Below are positions 1-11,261 of a stretch of 64,000 nucleotides of DNA, piece by piece. Under the pieces are notes generated by a model. It saw only the letters and a program-made list of their open reading frames with translations, was not told the origin of the DNA and did not search any database. Both the position numbers and the translations under genes were made by a program. Source of the stretch: Oenanthe sinensis (Eukaryota > Streptophyta > Magnoliopsida > Apiales > Apiaceae); the NCBI GenBank assembly GCA_028671895.1, contig CM053796.1:32672860-32736859 (forward strand), written 5' to 3'. Position 1 is the stretch's first letter. The number at the start of each line of letters is the position of its first letter.

Positions 1-204
1 GACTTTGGGAAGGACCAGAGAGTCTACAGCATCATTCTCATCGGCTGAAGTTTCATCATCAGCAGACGACCACTTAACTTGTGAATCACTTGATTCAGTT
101 CTTTCTATGCTCTCATTATTTGAAGGAGCTCTGTTTCGGGCATTTGAAATATAAGGATTTGGAGATTGAATGGAATTTGGACTTGAAGGTGCACTGTGAT
201 TCAT
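1..204 (-). CDS. N-terminal part of an unrecognised gene, cut by the window edge
   Basis: Reading down from an ATG at 204-202 the frame stays open for 68 codons to the window edge. The peptide begins MNHSAPSSPNSIQ and is rich in Ser, Asn, Pro and acidic residues, including a stretch SSADDETSADEND. It looks like a disordered N-terminal region with phosphorylation-type Ser/Thr-acidic sites. I see no domain and no family match, so no function is proposed. The ATG is chosen because it is the first in this frame and the bases upstream (205-330) look like an AT-rich leader. It could also be an internal exon or chance coding potential; the even codon content and lack of stops are the only support. 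Confidence 0.4.
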   Translation of the reverse strand, partial: MNHSAPSSPNSIQSPNPYISNARNRAPSNNESIERTESSDSQVKWSSADDETSADENDAVDSLVLPKV

Positions 205-656
205 TTTTATGAAGTGACAGAAGTGTGAAAAATACATGGGAAGAGTCACTATTTATAGTTACACAGAAAATTTCTTTCAACAATTGAGTAGTATTATATT
301 TCTTAATGGTCATTGCACTAGTTTTATTTGGCCAGATTCCTTTTAAGTTCCTCGAGGTTCAAAAACTTCCCGTTGGACAAAGTGACTAACTTGTCATGAT
401 CTATGTATCATTTTGACCAACTTACATTTGTTTGTCTACATCTTTAACTAGACAAATCTTCCAATAAATATAGAGTTTTCTAATGTATAGAATCCACGTC
501 GTTGATGACATGTATCACGATAAATGAATTTTGAAAATTATTTTGTGCGTTATTTTTTTTATTGAACTAGACAATATCATATCATCGTAGATTTAAATAG
601 TTTTGTCGAAGGTTTTTGAAACGGCATGAAAGTGACTTCTGACTTGTGGAGTTTGT
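205..656. other. Intergenic, AT-rich
   Basis: Likely 5' leader and promoter side of the minus-strand gene at 1-204. No clear core promoter element, RNA gene or repeat was recognised here. Confidence 0.3.
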
Positions 657-659
657 TAA

Positions 660-1050
660 GAGCAAGTCCAATGCTAATGTTAAAATAGATATAGCTATTG
701 CTATAATATGAAATCAAAAAGTACATTTTGATGCTAAAATAGATTTCATACTCCAATGAATTGTTTCAAAATAGAATCAATAGATGTCAAATTAAGTAAT
801 TTTTCAACCAACAATGTAAAGTATAACATTAAATTTGCTAAAATAGATGTTTTTATATTCATTTCCCACTTACATGCCTATGTGGCAATTATAACTACAT
901 ATATACTTGGTTCTATAATTAGATATAGAACCAAGTATAACATTTTTCTATTTTAGCACCTCCTATAGCATTGCATTGGAGTGCTATGTTCTATAATAGA
1001 TACTATATTATAGAAATTGCACCTCCAATAACATTGCATTGGACTTGCTC
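660..1050. mobile_element. Tourist/PIF-Harbinger-like MITE
   Basis: Inverted ends: the left end reads GAGCAAGTCCAATGC and the right end is its complement, GCATTGGACTTGCTC. The 391-bp element is flanked on both sides by TAA (657-659 and 1051-1053), the 3-bp target duplication expected of PIF/Harbinger-type MITEs. The interior is AT-rich, has no coding capacity, and contains a smaller hairpin at 908-935 (CTTGGTTCTATA and its complement). A diverged relative is at 48194-48535. Confidence 0.75.
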
Positions 1051-1053
1051 TAA

Positions 1054-1735
1054 GAGAGTATAAAAGTGATAAACAAGAATGTATTTAATTTCAGGGTTGG
1101 CTGAATATATGTCTCAACAAATAGAATTTGCAAATGATGCAATTTGTTATCCGTTTATTGTTTGGTGCAAGAACAAGGACTTTGTTTTGAGGTTCATGAT
1201 CTGGCTATAGGCCAGCCTTGTGGTTGTAAATTTGTAATTTTAAACAGGTAACGGTGGTGCATATAGGCTATTCTATGTTCATTATGAGACCCAAAATCTC
1301 AAGCTGTGTTGTTTTAATTGAGTATAATAATAGGCTGATCCACCCAACATGGAGGTTCCTACTAATGGATGGTATTGTCTTATATGGCATTAAGAACTTT
1401 ATTTATGGGTTGCATCCCCATCCCCATCCATTTGCATTGGAATGCTATTTTGAGAGCACTGAACATACATGCTTGCATACCCTGTTCCGTTTGGCATGGA
1501 GATTATTTTCTATCAATAAGAATATATTAACTCAGCAAAAATATACAACACATGACATAGATGGAGCAACAACGGAAATTATCTGATTTAATTTCCATTT
1601 CAAAGAAAATACTCCGTAATATTTCTCTTTATTAATTATGTGCAAACTATACGGGATGATAAACACCTGCGCGCAGTGCATATTAGACTGAAATACTTTT
1701 CCTTGAACAAGGCATTTTCCGTACAAATTGCCATT
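1054..1735. other. Region where the last NRT2 exon would be expected; no gene seen
   Basis: This stretch lies directly 3' of the two NRT2 exons on the minus strand. The family's final exon, which carries the second nitrate signature and the hydrophilic C-terminus, was looked for on the minus strand and not recognised. The short open frames here (for example 1254-1586 on the plus strand) resemble no protein family I know. Confidence 0.4.
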
Positions 1736-3163
1736 TTAATTACAAACGAAAGGAATGATTCCATATGTTGCACCACAAGCTGCTTGAGCACCTACTGAGA
1801 ACAGAACCATGGAAAAAATGGCTATGGGAAGTGAATTGGCTCGGCCAAGACATATGCAGAAGATGCCTCCTAAGGTTTGGACAATCCAGAGGATCCAGAG
1901 TCTTCCCCTCATGCCAAATTTTTGAGCTGCTAAATCAGAAGCGTAGCCTCCGAATGGACGAGTTACAAAGTTGGCCATGCCAAATGTTGCAGCAATCATT
2001 CCTGCTGTGTGAAGATCGAGATTGAACCTGTCATAAAAGTATGTGGCTATCACATTGTTTATGCATAGCTCTACACCCATAGAGAAACCATAGAGGGTAA
2101 AGAATATCCACGTCCTGTAGTTTGTGACTGCATACCAAAACACCTGAAGAAAAAGAAAAGGTTATTAATAACACATACTAGCGCATGTTGGCTAACTAAG
2201 AGCTCAGTGCAGTCAACTTAAAAGTGAAAATACCACCTTCTCCTATCAAACTTTTATAGTTTCTAGTTACAAGTAAAAATTTCCTAACACTTGTTATTTA
2301 TCGAATAAATTATAAATATTTCTAGCTGTGTGTTATATATATATAATTGGAGGGATAGAGCTAGCACTGACATTAGAGAATTTATCTTTGGCTACATGGC
2401 CCTTCTTTTGTAGAGAACCAAGGTTCCCATCAGGTAAATCTTGACCAAGGGTCAAGACCATGATCCCTATGCTAAGATGAAGGAAGGCAGGTACAAAGAA
2501 GGCAATCCTCCATGCAGTAAAAGAATCAGCTCCAAATATCTGAATTAATTGATGAAGAGAAGGCATCAAAAGTTGAGTAACTCCACCACCCATATCTCCC
2601 CATCCACCGGTGGTTCCATTAACAAGCCCAATGATTTTGCTACTAAACATTGTGCTCATCCAATATTGACAAGACACAAAGGTAGCAAGTGAAAAACCAA
2701 TCATGAACCTGATTGCAACATATCCTTCAGCCGATGATACAAATACGATGGAGAATGCAACTGGAGCTGCTAAAATGTTGATGACAGCACAGCCATATCG
2801 TGGGCCTATAAGGTCACAAACTGCACCCATAACAAGCCTGGAGAAGATGCTTCCGGACACGGAAGCAACTCCAGCATTTCCTATGTCACTAGTTGTCAGG
2901 TTTAGGTTGTCGCGGATAATTGGAATGAGTGGAGCAGCAGCAAAGGTTGATATGAAACAAGTGAAGAAAGATATCCAAGAAAGGTGGAAGGCTCTCATGT
3001 GGGGTGGTGCAAAGGAGGAGATCTTAAGGGTTTTGGCTTTATGCTCAGAGTCAACCGGCAAATCAAATTTAGGTATTGTGGAGGTAATGATTTGTTCTTT
3101 GCCTGTTTCACTTGCCTCAGCTGGCATGGAAATCCCTAAGGAATTACCTTTACTATCGGCCAT
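1736..3163 (-). CDS. NRT2: NRT2-type high-affinity nitrate transporter, missing its last exon
   Basis: A major-facilitator (nitrate/nitrite porter) protein that would move nitrate with protons across the plasma membrane. Exon 1 is 3163-2372 (264 codons), the intron 2371-2144, and exon 2 2143-1744; joined, they read DKFSN/VFWYAVTNYRTW without a break. The start is the first Met (MADSKGNSLG). Residues 113-124 carry the MFS loop motif (GAVCDLIGPRYG) and 187-194 the first nitrate signature (GWGDMGGG). About ten membrane segments are visible. After GATYGIIPFV the frame runs into a stop (399 codons in all), whereas NRT2 proteins are about 530 residues. That point is a possible splice donor (T/GTAATT, exon end 1744), but no following exon carrying the second signature is found down to position 204. 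The gene is therefore probably 3'-truncated. NRT2 proteins normally work with NAR2/NRT3, which is not in the window. Confidence 0.85.
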
Positions 3164-3860
3164 TAATCTTGAGGAAATATGCACTTGTGTATATGTGAAA
3201 CAAGGAAAAAAGGAAGTGCTGGTGTAGTTTGAGCAAAGGAATGTTGATATGTATTTATAATGTTTCCGGAATGACAAGAAGTGCATCACGCTTTCTAAGG
3301 GTCCGTTTCCTGTTGCTCCCAAAAGCCGTCGTCCAAAAAGTGTTTTTGATCTTAAAAGTTTCAACATCAAATCTTTCCAAAAATATTAATTTTTTATATT
3401 ATTTTTTAAAATGTGTGTAAATTAAAAAAAATTATCATACAATCATCAAATTTTTATGATATCACTTTTTCTGAATAGCAAACTCAACAGGAGCCTAATT
3501 ACGTAGAAGTGCTACAATAACTAAACTAGTTTAGTTCTTACTCTTGAGCTGAGAGATATGTAACTGTAGGCTATTTATTCGGAATTGTTAACCTAACAAT
3601 ATTCACCTTTATGCATACAAATTTTTTAAAATATATTTTAATGTTCTTAATATTAATCATTTGTACAATCAATTTGTTTGTAATAATTTTATATTCCAAA
3701 AATAACGAAGTTTCATGATATAAAAATATATACAATTACAAATAATATTAACGTACCATCACACAGAACTGTTTTAAACACAACTAGTCTCAAATTTTTA
3801 TTTTTTTATTAAGGGTATTTTCAAAGTAAAAAATGAAAAGGTATGCCTATTATACAAAAG
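3164..3860. promoter_or_regulatory. Upstream region of the NRT2 gene, with a possible decayed MITE
   Basis: This is the 5' side of the minus-strand NRT2 gene. About 3296-3496 has ends that are roughly inverted (GGGTCCGTTTCCTGTTG and CAACAGGAGCC), reminiscent of hAT-type MITEs, with an AT-rich interior; the match is imperfect. No defined regulatory motif is claimed. Confidence 0.3.
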
Positions 3861-5420
3861 GTTTTTTTAATGTATACCCACGACACACATTAGTCATTTA
3901 GGGCGTGAGATGACTTCCTTTTATTAGTGATATTTTTTTTGCATACAGGTGTCTGTCCATTCGTTATTAAGTAGGAGTCAATTAAAATTTGACAACTCAT
4001 ATGTATCATTGACACACACTAGAAAAACTGTCATACAAATTATATTTAGGAAACAAGTTGAAATATTGTCTTATTTTAAATTGTGAGCTGGTGTACAAAA
4101 ATTAACTAGCTCTTACACCCTTAAAATTTGAGTTATATTTTATATTTTATTTAAATATATTGTTTTTTAAAAATTCATGAAGTATAGTCTGATAATTTGA
4201 AAATATATATTCAGCGATCACAGTAATTATTTTTAAACAATCTGTGTTGGTAAGAAAACTTCATATGTGTGCGTAAATCCTCTTGAGTCAAAAGAATTAT
4301 ATATATTTTCCAAAAATATGATATTACAAATTAATTAAGTTAATTAAATATGCATAAGAGTATAATAGCAGGTTAATTAATTGTATATAAGGGTATAATA
4401 GTTATTTAGAAATTAGAATTAATTAACTGACATGGCAATAGCAAGTGATGTAACAAGTGAGGTGGAATAAAATTATTTCCCAAAATTTTTGAAATATGAG
4501 GTGGAATAAAAAGATCATATTAGAATATTATATTATTAAGTATATTCCTATAAATATATATTAAATATATATATATTTGCATCATATTTATATATAAGAT
4601 GATAAAATTAAGTATAATTATATAAATAAATATGCATATATCTATGAGAAAAATAATAAATCTATATATATAATATTTATTTATTTATTTTATTTATTTC
4701 GTGTTGTGTCATGTACCCAAAGGTAAACACAAAACCAACACTAAATGTGAATCGTGTATGTTCGTCAACTTTTGTGTCGTCTATTCAAAATACAAACACA
4801 GACACTAACACTTTTTGTGTCGTTTCGTGTTGTGTCGTGTGCTAAATTGTCGAGTCTACCTTTGACATATGTATGTAGAACATATTTCATAAAATAAAAT
4901 ATTTTATAAGTTATATATATATATGGTCATCTTTAAATTTTATTATAGAATATTTGGAAACATAGATTTTATTTTGAAATTATTTGATGAAATAACATAT
5001 TTGAATAATTAAAAAATTCGAACTTGTATCTCATTTAAATTCCAAACCAGAATTTAAAATAACAACTCAAATCTATAATTTGAAATTCATCATTTAAAAT
5101 AAAATCAATATTACCAAACACAATCTTATTTGAAATCCATTATTTAAAATAAAATCAATATTACCAAACACAATCTTATAATCTTAGGATGTTTGCAGAA
5201 ATAACTCAAAAACAAAAAAAACTTAATGTATTTTCCTTTACACATAAAATTGGAATACACCGACTCAAAATATTTACTCAAAAACAAAAAAAAAATTAAA
5301 TATAACTCTTTTGTATTTGTAATTACATGCTTGTAATCTGTATAATGTGTGACTTTTTAATGTTTTATTATATACACTACGATAATTATAAAATATAATA
5401 ATATATATTCATATGTTTAG
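3861..5420. repeat. 1.56 kb direct repeat, copy 1
   Basis: Begins GTTTTTTTAATGTATACCC and is followed head-to-tail by a near-identical copy at 5421. It is non-coding and very AT-rich. Around 4700-4860 it contains a distinctive block rich in GTGTCGT words. It also contains a local duplication of about 57 bp (near 5085-5180, word ATCAATATTACCAAACACAA twice) that copy 2 lacks. Confidence 0.85.
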
Positions 5421-6915
5421 GTTTTTTTAATGTATACCCACGACACACATTAGTCATTTAGGGTGTGAGATGACTTCCTTTTATTAGTGATATTTTTTTT
5501 TGTATACAGGTGTCTGTCCATTCATTATTAAGTAGAAGTCAATTAAAATTTGACAACTCATATGTATCATTGACACACACTAGAAAAACTGTCATACAAA
5601 TTATATTTAGGAAACAAGTTGAAATATTGTCTTATTTTAAATTGTGAGCTGGTGTACAAAAATTAACTAGCTCTTACACCCTTAAAATTTGAGTTATATT
5701 TTATATTTTATTTAAATATATTGTTTTTTAAAAATTCATGAATTATAGTATGATAATTTGAAAATAAATATTCAGCGATCACAATAATTATTTTTAAACA
5801 ATCTGTGTTGGTATGAAAATGTGCGTAAATCCTCTTGAGTCAAAAGAATTATATATATTTTCTAAAAATATGATATTACAAATAAATTAAGTTAATTAAA
5901 TATGCATAAGAATATAATAGTAGGTTAATTAATTGTATATAAGGGTATAATAGTTATTTAGAAATTAGAATTAATTAACTGACATGGCAATAGCAAGTGA
6001 TGTAACAAGTGAGGTGGAATAAAATTATTTCCCAAAATTTTTGAAATATGAGGTGGAATAAAAAGATCATATTAGAATATTATATTATTAAGTATATTCC
6101 TACAAATATATATTAAATATATATATATTTGCATCATATTTATATATAAGATGATAAAATTAAGTATAATTATATAAATAAATATGCATATATCTATGAA
6201 AAAAATAATAAATCTATATATATAATATTTATTTATTTATTTTATTTATTTCGTGCTGTGTCATGTACCCAAACGTAAACAAAAAACCAACACTAAATGT
6301 GAATCGTGTATGTTCGTCAACTTTTGTGTCGTCTATTCAAAATACAAACACAGACACTAACACTTTGTGTCGTTTCGTGTTGTGTCGTGTGCTAAATTGT
6401 CGAGTCTACCTTTGACATATGTACGTAGAACATATTTTATAAAATAAAATATTTTATAAGTTATATATATATAGGGTCATCTTTAAATTTTATTATAGAA
6501 TATTTGGAAACATAGATTTTATTTTGAAATTATTTGATGAAATAACATATTTGAATAATTAAAAAATTCGAACTTGTATCTCATTTTAATTCCAAACCAG
6601 AATTTAAAATAACAACTCAAATCTATAATTTGAAATTCATCATTTAAAATAAAATCAATATTACCAAACACAATCTTATAATCTTAGGATGTTTGCAGAA
6701 ATAACTCAAAAACAAAAAAAACTTAATGTATTTTCCTTTACACATAAAATTGGAATACACCGACTCAAAATATTTACTCAAAAACAAAAAAAAATTTAAA
6801 TATAACTCTTTTGTATTTGTAATTACATGCTTGTAATCTGTATAATGTGTGACTTTTTAATGTTTTATTATATATACTATGATAATTATAAAATATAATA
6901 ATATATATTCATATA
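5421..6915. repeat. 1.5 kb direct repeat, copy 2
   Basis: Second copy of the unit starting at 3861. It matches almost base for base, with scattered substitutions, a short deletion around 5818 and loss of one copy of the internal 57-bp duplication. It ends where ATATATATTCATAT is followed by different sequence. The high similarity suggests a recent tandem duplication, or two adjoining copies of one non-coding transposon such as LTRs or a Helitron-like unit. Its family is not recognised. Confidence 0.85.
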
Positions 6916-7930
6916 TTTTCATTTAAAAATATTAATATTTATTTTTAATATGTTGTTATGAGATTTAAATTTTAAAGTTTGATAGTAATATTAAATATTA
7001 AAATAAAAAATATTTTTTAATATTTAAATTATTCACATATATTTATTTTAAAATTCTAACAATTATATTATAATTGATCATATTGAATTATTTAACCAAC
7101 TAACTAAATTTCTAATACTTTAATTTTAATAATAAGGTATAGATTTATCTACAGGTTAGAACCTAAGTACTTTTTAGGAAAACGATAGCTAGAGTCATTT
7201 CTTTGGAAAGTACATGGACTTTTCAAATAAAGCAAGTCACTTTTACCTTTTCATATAGGTTATGTTTGTAGATTATTATAATAATAATATTCCCAGCTAA
7301 ATCCACAACTAGGTAGCTATTGTATCTTTTCAAGTTGACAAGGCAACTTCAAGTTGGCACTAAGAAATTAAGACTTTCAAGTTGATAAACTATGTAGCTA
7401 TACGGGGGAAGCATGGAACTATAAACATTATGTGTATTCTTTAATTTATAAATATTATTTTAATTAATTTAATAAATTATTTATAAATATATGATGATAA
7501 TATATGTTATTAATATAATATTTTATAACTTTTAAGCAGGACTATAAAATTATAAAATTAAAGTGGTTATCATTAAATACCAAATGCTCTGGCTATAATT
7601 ATTTATTTCCTCGCACTTAAATTTGCACGTTTTTTCAGTATCTCAAGTTTTTATCTTCTGACTTCTGGGAATCATCTGTCAGAATCCAAGAACTATAAAT
7701 TTCCAAGCATGGCCAATAGATAAAAGGACTAGCTAGATCAACAGACTAGGACATATTACCCTAAGGTATAAGTGATGGTTTGACTCCCATACTAATTTTT
7801 TTATGCGAATCATTTTTCAATTCACAGGTTGCTTATCTGGAAACAAATGAATTTTAAAATATGCCCAAATTATTTTATTAGTTGTTACATATATTTCTTA
7901 ATTAAATAGTATATTTTTTATAAATTATTA
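6916..7930. other. AT-rich intergenic DNA
   Basis: No gene, RNA gene or defined transposon end was recognised. Short repeats of CAAGTTG-type words occur around 7320-7390. Confidence 0.3.
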
Positions 7931-7932
7931 AA

Positions 7933-8540
7933 TCTATACTATATTATTATGGTTGAAAAATTAAAAAATTTGATCGGTCCGTATGGGGCGGATAAGCTTA
8001 AAAAGATACTAACAGAACCATACAAACGATCATAACCATTCAATTTTAATAAAATTTAATTTTAGAAAGAAAATATATCATACATACAACTATAGTATAT
8101 ATTTAAATTATATTCTATAATTTCTATTTTAAGAATCCTACTTATCCTATAATTTGTATTTAATATATCATTAAAGTTTATATTATTATTATTATAGTCG
8201 AAAGATTAAAAAAATTGGTTATACGGGCCAAAAAAATTTCCATGTATTATATTACCTAAAAATATACATGTATTATATTACCTAAAATATACATGTATTA
8301 TATTACCTAAAAAAATTTAGGCCCAGTTATATATATTTATTATAACACGAGCACAAATTATAACATATTTATATTAAATAGATAAAATAAATTTATATAA
8401 AATAAGAGAACGTATAATATTAATATAAAATTTTAATATTATAAAATTTTATATTAAATATCAATAAAAATATAAATAAAAAATTAATTTACTTAAATGT
8501 TAGTTATCCCGTATTTCGCACGGGTTATAAGGTTGTATAA
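7933..8540 (+). mobile_element. Possible non-autonomous Helitron-like fragment
   Basis: The left end TCTATACTATATTATTATGG resembles the TC-start of plant Helitrons. At 8508-8524 the sequence CCCGTATTTCGCACGGG forms the kind of GC-rich hairpin found just before Helitron 3' ends. The terminal CTAG/CTRR expected after the hairpin is not present (GGTTATAAGGTTG follows), so either the end is mutated or the call is wrong. The interior is non-coding and holds three copies of a 25-bp unit (ATATACATGTATTATATTACC) at about 8237-8310. Confidence 0.35.
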
Positions 8541-8614
8541 TAATATAAGAGAAACACAAAATAAAAAGCTTAGTTTTTTAGTGACATTTCAAAACTTCTA
8601 CTTCCTAAAAAGTA

Positions 8615-8865
8615 CTCCCTCCGTCCCGGTCAAATGTTTACATTTGGTCCGGGCACGGAGACCAAGGATAGTGGGTGTAATAGTGATTTTATTGTTAAAA
8701 TAAATGAAGTAGTGGGTGTAATAGTGTAAAGTGTTGAAAAAGTGGAGTGAAGTAGTGGATGTAATAATATATTTATTGTTAAAAGTTACTATTTTTAGTA
8801 ATGTAAAGAATTGGGTGGGACGTCCCAAAAAGGAAAGTGTAAAGAATTGGTTGGGACGGAGGGAG
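8615..8865. mobile_element. Stowaway-type (Tc1/mariner) MITE
   Basis: Perfect terminal inverted repeats CTCCCTCCGTCCC / GGGACGGAGGGAG bound a 251-bp non-coding element, with TA on both sides (8613-8614 and 8866-8867). These ends and the TA target duplication are characteristic of plant Stowaway MITEs. A diverged relative is at 47781-48037. Confidence 0.85.
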
Positions 8866-9106
8866 TAATAATTTGCAAAATTATCCTGATGAGATTTTTT
8901 TTATTTTCACATAAATTAGGAAGTTGTTAAGCCATCCTTTCTTTTATAACTTATACTTTCTAAAAAATATAAAATAATTAATGATTTACACTTCCTATGG
9001 ACAAATTTTTATATCAATTAAATATATATCGCTACTTCCCATATATAAAAACACATGTTTATAGATTTATAAGGATACGCAAAGAAAATGCTAGTTCTGA
9101 TGTGGG

Positions 9107-9108
<2 letters not shown>

Positions 9109-9177
<69 letters not shown>
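9109..9177. repeat. (AT)n microsatellite
   Basis: About 34 uninterrupted AT units. All open frames read across it (repeating Tyr-Ile) are artefacts of the repeat. Confidence 0.95.
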
Positions 9178-9179
<2 letters not shown>

Positions 9180-9181
<2 letters not shown>

Positions 9182-9815
9182 AATTGTGGTTGAAAATAAT
9201 TCCCATTTATGTCCACATTTATGTCATATACAATGCTTGGACACAAATTTATGTATATGCACGGAAAAGGACTATAAAGGGTTAGGGTACAAAATTGTGG
9301 TCCAATACATAGGTGAATCTCTCGAACCTTCAACTTGATTGGGGTCCTTGTTTTTCATAGAATATAGGAAATGTTTGACTTCCCGCGATTCGTTGCAAAG
9401 TTTGCTAGATTCTGTTGCGATGTTTTATTTATAATAGTCAAAAGTTTATTTTAATGTGTTTTTCAGTTCCATGCATGCGCCAAGCGAGCCCATCATCCGT
9501 GATTGAGGGAAACAATTTTCTTAAGTTATCGGTTAGCAATACTTTATCTTCTTTCGTTAAAGATCAATTTTTTATAAATACTGTGTTTAGTGAGATGTAA
9601 TTTATGGATTTTAAATAAAATTATTTCAGTTGCCATTTTAAATTTTAAATTTATACATATATTTCAATATTTTAGAATTTAAATAAAATTTAATTCCAAA
9701 ATTTTATAAATATTTAAATATGTTATTTGATTAAATTAAAGATTTCAAATGAATTTCGAATTTTATACTTGTAAGGTTGTAAACAGACTCTAATAAAAAA
9801 ATATCTTTTATATAA
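9180..9815. other. Intergenic, no gene seen
   Basis: AT-rich DNA with short chance open frames (for example 9415-9600) that match no known family. Confidence 0.3.
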
Positions 9816-9817
9816 AC

Positions 9818-9850
9818 TAGCATTTCACTCGTGCTTCGCACCGAGTTAAT
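9818..9850 (-). mobile_element. Helitron-like 3' terminus
   Basis: Read on the minus strand, this ends with the hairpin ACTCGGTGCGAAGCACGAGT, a short spacer and CTAGT. This is the usual layout of a plant Helitron 3' end (hairpin, then CTAG, inserted before T). The element would extend to higher coordinates. Its 5' TC end could not be fixed, so only the terminus is annotated. Confidence 0.5.
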
Positions 9851-10398
9851 TTTTTTTAATAACATTTTTCTTATTTCTATCCCTTTCCTTTTATTTTAAA
9901 ATTGTAGTGTGTGTAAAGAAAAATCATTGAAAAAACGTATAATGCCAAATATAGAAATGAAATAATTATAATATTTTTTTCTCATAAAAATGTCTAATAA
10001 ATTATTACAAATGACTCAAAACATAACATAGTCCTTAATAAATTTTAGTAACTAACAATTATAATAATAAAGAGTGAATTATCGGTTTTCATCTTCATTT
10101 TTCTCATTGATATTGAGCAAAGAACCTACAAAATAAATGTATACAACATTAGAAATTTATCCATGGTATTTCTTTTAATTGAATAAAATATACCTGCTTA
10201 CATTTGACACGGGTGTAAAAGTTTTGGCATGAACTCATCTCTTACTCGACCATCAAGTCAAAATCTCTAAACTTAATAATTTCAAAATGAGTATGACAAA
10301 ATCTTTGTCAGATTCACACCTTTCACTTTAGTTGCACCTTTCACTTTAGTTTGTTCATTGAAAACAATGAAAAATGTTGATAGAATATGACATAATGT
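9851..10398. other. Probable body of the Helitron-like element or intergenic DNA
   Basis: No coding capacity recognised. The words TTTCACTTTAGTTGCACC / TTTCACTTTAGTTTG are repeated side by side around 10320-10352. Confidence 0.25.
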
Positions 10399-11070
10399 AC
10401 CAAAACTTTTTTCACTTTCATAAATTTTACTTTCTTTAATTATCCCTTCAAACGATTTCCAAATATTTGGATATACATATGCATGCATCAACATGTTCTA
10501 TTATGATTGTCATGTATTAGCAATAAATATAGAAATATAACAATATAGTAAAAATAATAATCAATTCTTCAAAAAACATAAGATTTACATTATTATCAAG
10601 TAAAAGTAGATTGTGTCCCATCAAAAATAATTTTTCATTGTCAACTATTTCTCATATTTTGGTTAGATAAAGAATATCTTACTTTGTTGGAAGCGATTTT
10701 AGCTACGACTTTGTTGATAGCCAAAGACATCAAAACTTTTTTCACTGGAAAGTTTAAAATTTCATAAATTTTGCTTTCTTCAATTATCCCTTCAAACGAT
10801 TTCCAAATATTCGGATATACATATGCATGCAACATGTTCTATTATGATTGTCATATATTAGAAATAATATAGAAATATAACAATATAATAAAAACAATAA
10901 TCAATTCTTCAAAAAACATAATCTTTACATTATTATCAAGTAAAAGTAAATTGTGTCCCATCAAAAATTCTTTATCATTGTCAACTATTTCCCATATTTT
11001 GGTTAGAAAAAAGAATATCTTACTTTGTTGGAAGTGATTTTAGCTAGGACTTTGTTGATTGCCAAATATA
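10399..11070. repeat. About 0.33-0.35 kb tandem direct repeat, two copies
   Basis: Copy 1 runs from about 10399 to 10729 and copy 2 from about 10730 to 11070. Shared landmarks are CAAAACTTTTTTCACT, CCCTTCAAACGATTTCC, ACATATGCATGCA and TACTTTGTTGGAAG. Two chance minus-strand frames read the same peptide (HAYVYPNIWKSFEGII) in both copies. That reflects the DNA duplication, not a protein family I recognise. Confidence 0.8.
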
Positions 11071-11261
11071 ATGCATAATTTTATAATAAGTTTAGACAGA
11101 GAATATCTTATTTTGTAGTATGGAGAAAATATTTTGTATAAATGTAATGATATTAAGATTATGTATGCATTATATAGTATGAAGGAAGTTGGATTAATGT
11201 TGAAAATTTGTAAAAACATGCCTTAAATTTCGATCTTGATTGATAACAAATTAAAAACAAA

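Noticed and set aside
1254..1586. 110-codon plus-strand frame as a gene, or the missing NRT2 exon
   Set aside because: Wrong strand for NRT2 and no similarity to its C-terminal part or to any family I know.
2703..3227. 174-codon plus-strand frame opposite NRT2 exon 1
   Set aside because: Antisense shadow of a clear nitrate transporter exon.
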